A stretch of 64,000 nt of DNA from Saprospiraceae bacterium. GTDB lineage: Bacteria > Bacteroidota > Bacteroidia > Chitinophagales > Saprospiraceae. This document shows, piece after piece, positions 63,042-64,000 of the stretch (the first letter of the stretch is position 1; the number at the start of each line of letters is the position of its first letter). The notes beneath the pieces were generated by a model, which worked only from the letters and a program-made list of their open reading frames with translations, did not search any database and had not been told where the DNA came from. The translations under genes and the position numbers were made by a program. The stretch spans positions 1 through 64,000 of the forward strand of contig JAIYAP010000059.1 in the NCBI GenBank assembly GCA_027488935.1, written 5' to 3'.

Positions 63042-64000
63042 TTAGTTTTGATAAAAAAAAACTGGGCGTACAGATTGTTTGCCGCCTGGTTTTTGTCCTT
63101 TTGGTTTTTCGTTGGTCTCTGGCACTATTGTTTCTTCAATTTCGATGCTGGTAGGACCGGCGAGGATTTTGAATTCGGTACGGCGGTTGTAGCGGTGTTC
63201 ATCATCGGTACATTCGATGCCGTCTGTGCAACGATTGAGGATGAATTGTTCGCCATATCCAACCGGGGTGATCCGATCATCGGCAATGCCTTTGGCCACC
63301 ATCCAGCGTTTGGCGCTATCGGCACGGCGTTGGGAAAGTTTTTGGTTGTAATCCACTTTACCTTGCGCATCCGTATGCGAAGACAACTCGATTTTCATAT
63401 CCGGGTATTTATTCATCAAATCAACCAGGAATTGGAGGTCTTTTTCGGAATCCACCAAGATTTTATCGTCGTTAAAGTCGTAATAGATGTTGTTCAAGCG
63501 GATTGGCTCGTTGCGTTTTACGATCACAGGCTCCTTTTTCTTCAAACGCAGGGTGAGTTTTTTGTCGATCACAATCGATTTTTTCACACCAACCGTATTT
63601 AACTTGATGGTATCGGACTGGTATCCTTCGCGGGTAGCGATCAGGACGTAAGAGCGTTCGGGTTGTAATGCGAAACTAAAGTCATTGCCTCCGGCGTTGT
63701 TCTTTTCGTCTACTTTTGCCGGATTTTTCTCCGTTACATCCACAATTTGCAAAGTACAATTCGGCAGTGGCTGGTTTTCCTTTTCCTTTTGGCGTTTCAG
63801 GCGGAAGGTGTTGGCCACCAGTTGCACCTTGATACGTTCCATTTCCCAGTTGTAAATGTCGTCGCAGCAGGTTTTGCTTTTCAGGTTGTTTGGTCCAGGT
63901 CGGTTGCTGACCAAAAATCCAGAGTATCCATCCACAGATTGGGAGTAATATTGATCATCGACACTGGAGTTGACGCCCAGCGGCAATGGTTTTGGAGCGC
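63042..64000 (-). CDS. OmpA-family protein, 5' part outside the window
   Basis: The frame is open to the right edge, so the N-terminus is missing. The visible part starts with residues typical of PD40-repeat proteins (NSSVDDQYYSQSVDGYSGFL and SNRPGP), then a carboxypeptidase-regulatory-like beta domain with TLQIVDVTEKNPAKVDE, and a C-terminal OmpA domain (VIVKRNEPIRLNNIYYDFN; LSSHTDAQGKVDYNQKLSQRR; GYGEQF). This order matches PorE-like OmpA proteins linked to type IX secretion. The C-terminus is a linker-like, charged tail ending in a short Phe/Tyr stretch encoded by the T9 tract (63053-63061). Confidence 0.85.
   Translation of the reverse strand, partial: APKPLPLGVNSSVDDQYYSQSVDGYSGFLVSNRPGPNNLKSKTCCDDIYNWEMERIKVQLVANTFRLKRQKEKENQPLPNCTLQIVDVTEKNPAKVDEKNNAGGNDFSFALQPERSYVLIATREGYQSDTIKLNTVGVKKSIVIDKKLTLRLKKKEPVIVKRNEPIRLNNIYYDFNDDKILVDSEKDLQFLVDLMNKYPDMKIELSSHTDAQGKVDYNQKLSQRRADSAKRWMVAKGIADDRITPVGYGEQFILNRCTDGIECTDDEHRYNRRTEFKILAGPTSIEIEETIVPETNEKPKGQKPGGKQSVRPVFFYQN

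Overview
The window is a chromosomal segment of a Bacteroidota bacterium, most likely of the class Saprospiria (Saprospiraceae / Haliscomenobacter / Lewinella type). The evidence is: many upstream regions carry the Bacteroidota -7 element TAnnTTTG, in several cases with TTG about 18-22 bp upstream; two secreted proteins end in type IX secretion (T9SS) type A sorting domains; a YtxJ-type bacillithiol-linked protein, DUF4292, AIM24 and DUF1573 proteins are present; and a propeller-domain (Reg_prop/Y_Y_Y) histidine kinase occurs. Coding density is high and I saw no prophage, IS element, CRISPR array, rRNA or defence island. There are two tRNA genes, both for Arg (CCG and TCT anticodons).

Layout. 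0-10.6 kb: a heptamer repeat at the left edge, a CcmD-like peptide, glutamate dehydrogenase, an Lrp regulator, an M1 peptidase, an M24 aminopeptidase P, a DUF72 protein, a GlcD-like flavin oxidase, a barrel protein and Kdo transferase (waaA). 10.6-17.6 kb: isocitrate dehydrogenase, a DEAD-box helicase, and a response regulator / small protein / sensor kinase cluster. 17.6-28.7 kb: a possible small RNA, GNAT, tRNA-Arg(CCG), tandem PlsC acyltransferases, YtxJ, a 33-aa lipoprotein, an Mpl-like ligase, a GH13-like protein, an AP2-domain protein, miaE, a TrmH methyltransferase, a glycosyltransferase and ung. 28.7-36.3 kb: two T9SS cargo proteins (one 1271 aa, gingipain-like with Ig-like repeats) around tRNA-Arg(TCT) and a glycosyltransferase. 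36.4-44.4 kb: a leftward run etfB-etfA-bifunctional nuclease-peptide-binding lipoprotein-membrane protein-glyS. 44.5-57.9 kb: TPR/DUF4292/EnvC-like envelope genes, a barrel protein, an aldo/keto reductase plus GT2, a three-gene coiled-coil/membrane module (PspA-like in architecture), a palindromic heptamer array, AIM24, yajC, an M16 peptidase pair (one catalytic, one lacking the zinc motif) and YkuK. 58-64 kb: DUF4442, a perfect DnaA box, an MBL hydrolase, parA-parB, a very acidic protein with its own promoter and terminator, an OmpA lipoprotein, and a DUF1573 reading frame joined to an upstream OmpA gene by a T9 tract.

The most unusual items are: (1) the OmpA/DUF1573 junction, where the downstream frame has no good start codon, the upstream gene ends in a slippery T9 tract in -1 phase to it, and a 13-bp stem-loop lies between; (2) the unnamed 222/64/344-aa coiled-coil and membrane module; (3) two inverted arrays of a 7-bp repeat, one of which fills the gap between convergent genes up to both stop codons; (4) a gingipain-like secreted protein whose expected catalytic His appears replaced; (5) a possible ~245-nt RNA with a promoter-like box and a strong terminator. 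Many start codons were moved downstream of the longest reading frame because a promoter-like box, a signal peptide or the family's usual N-terminus supports the later start.
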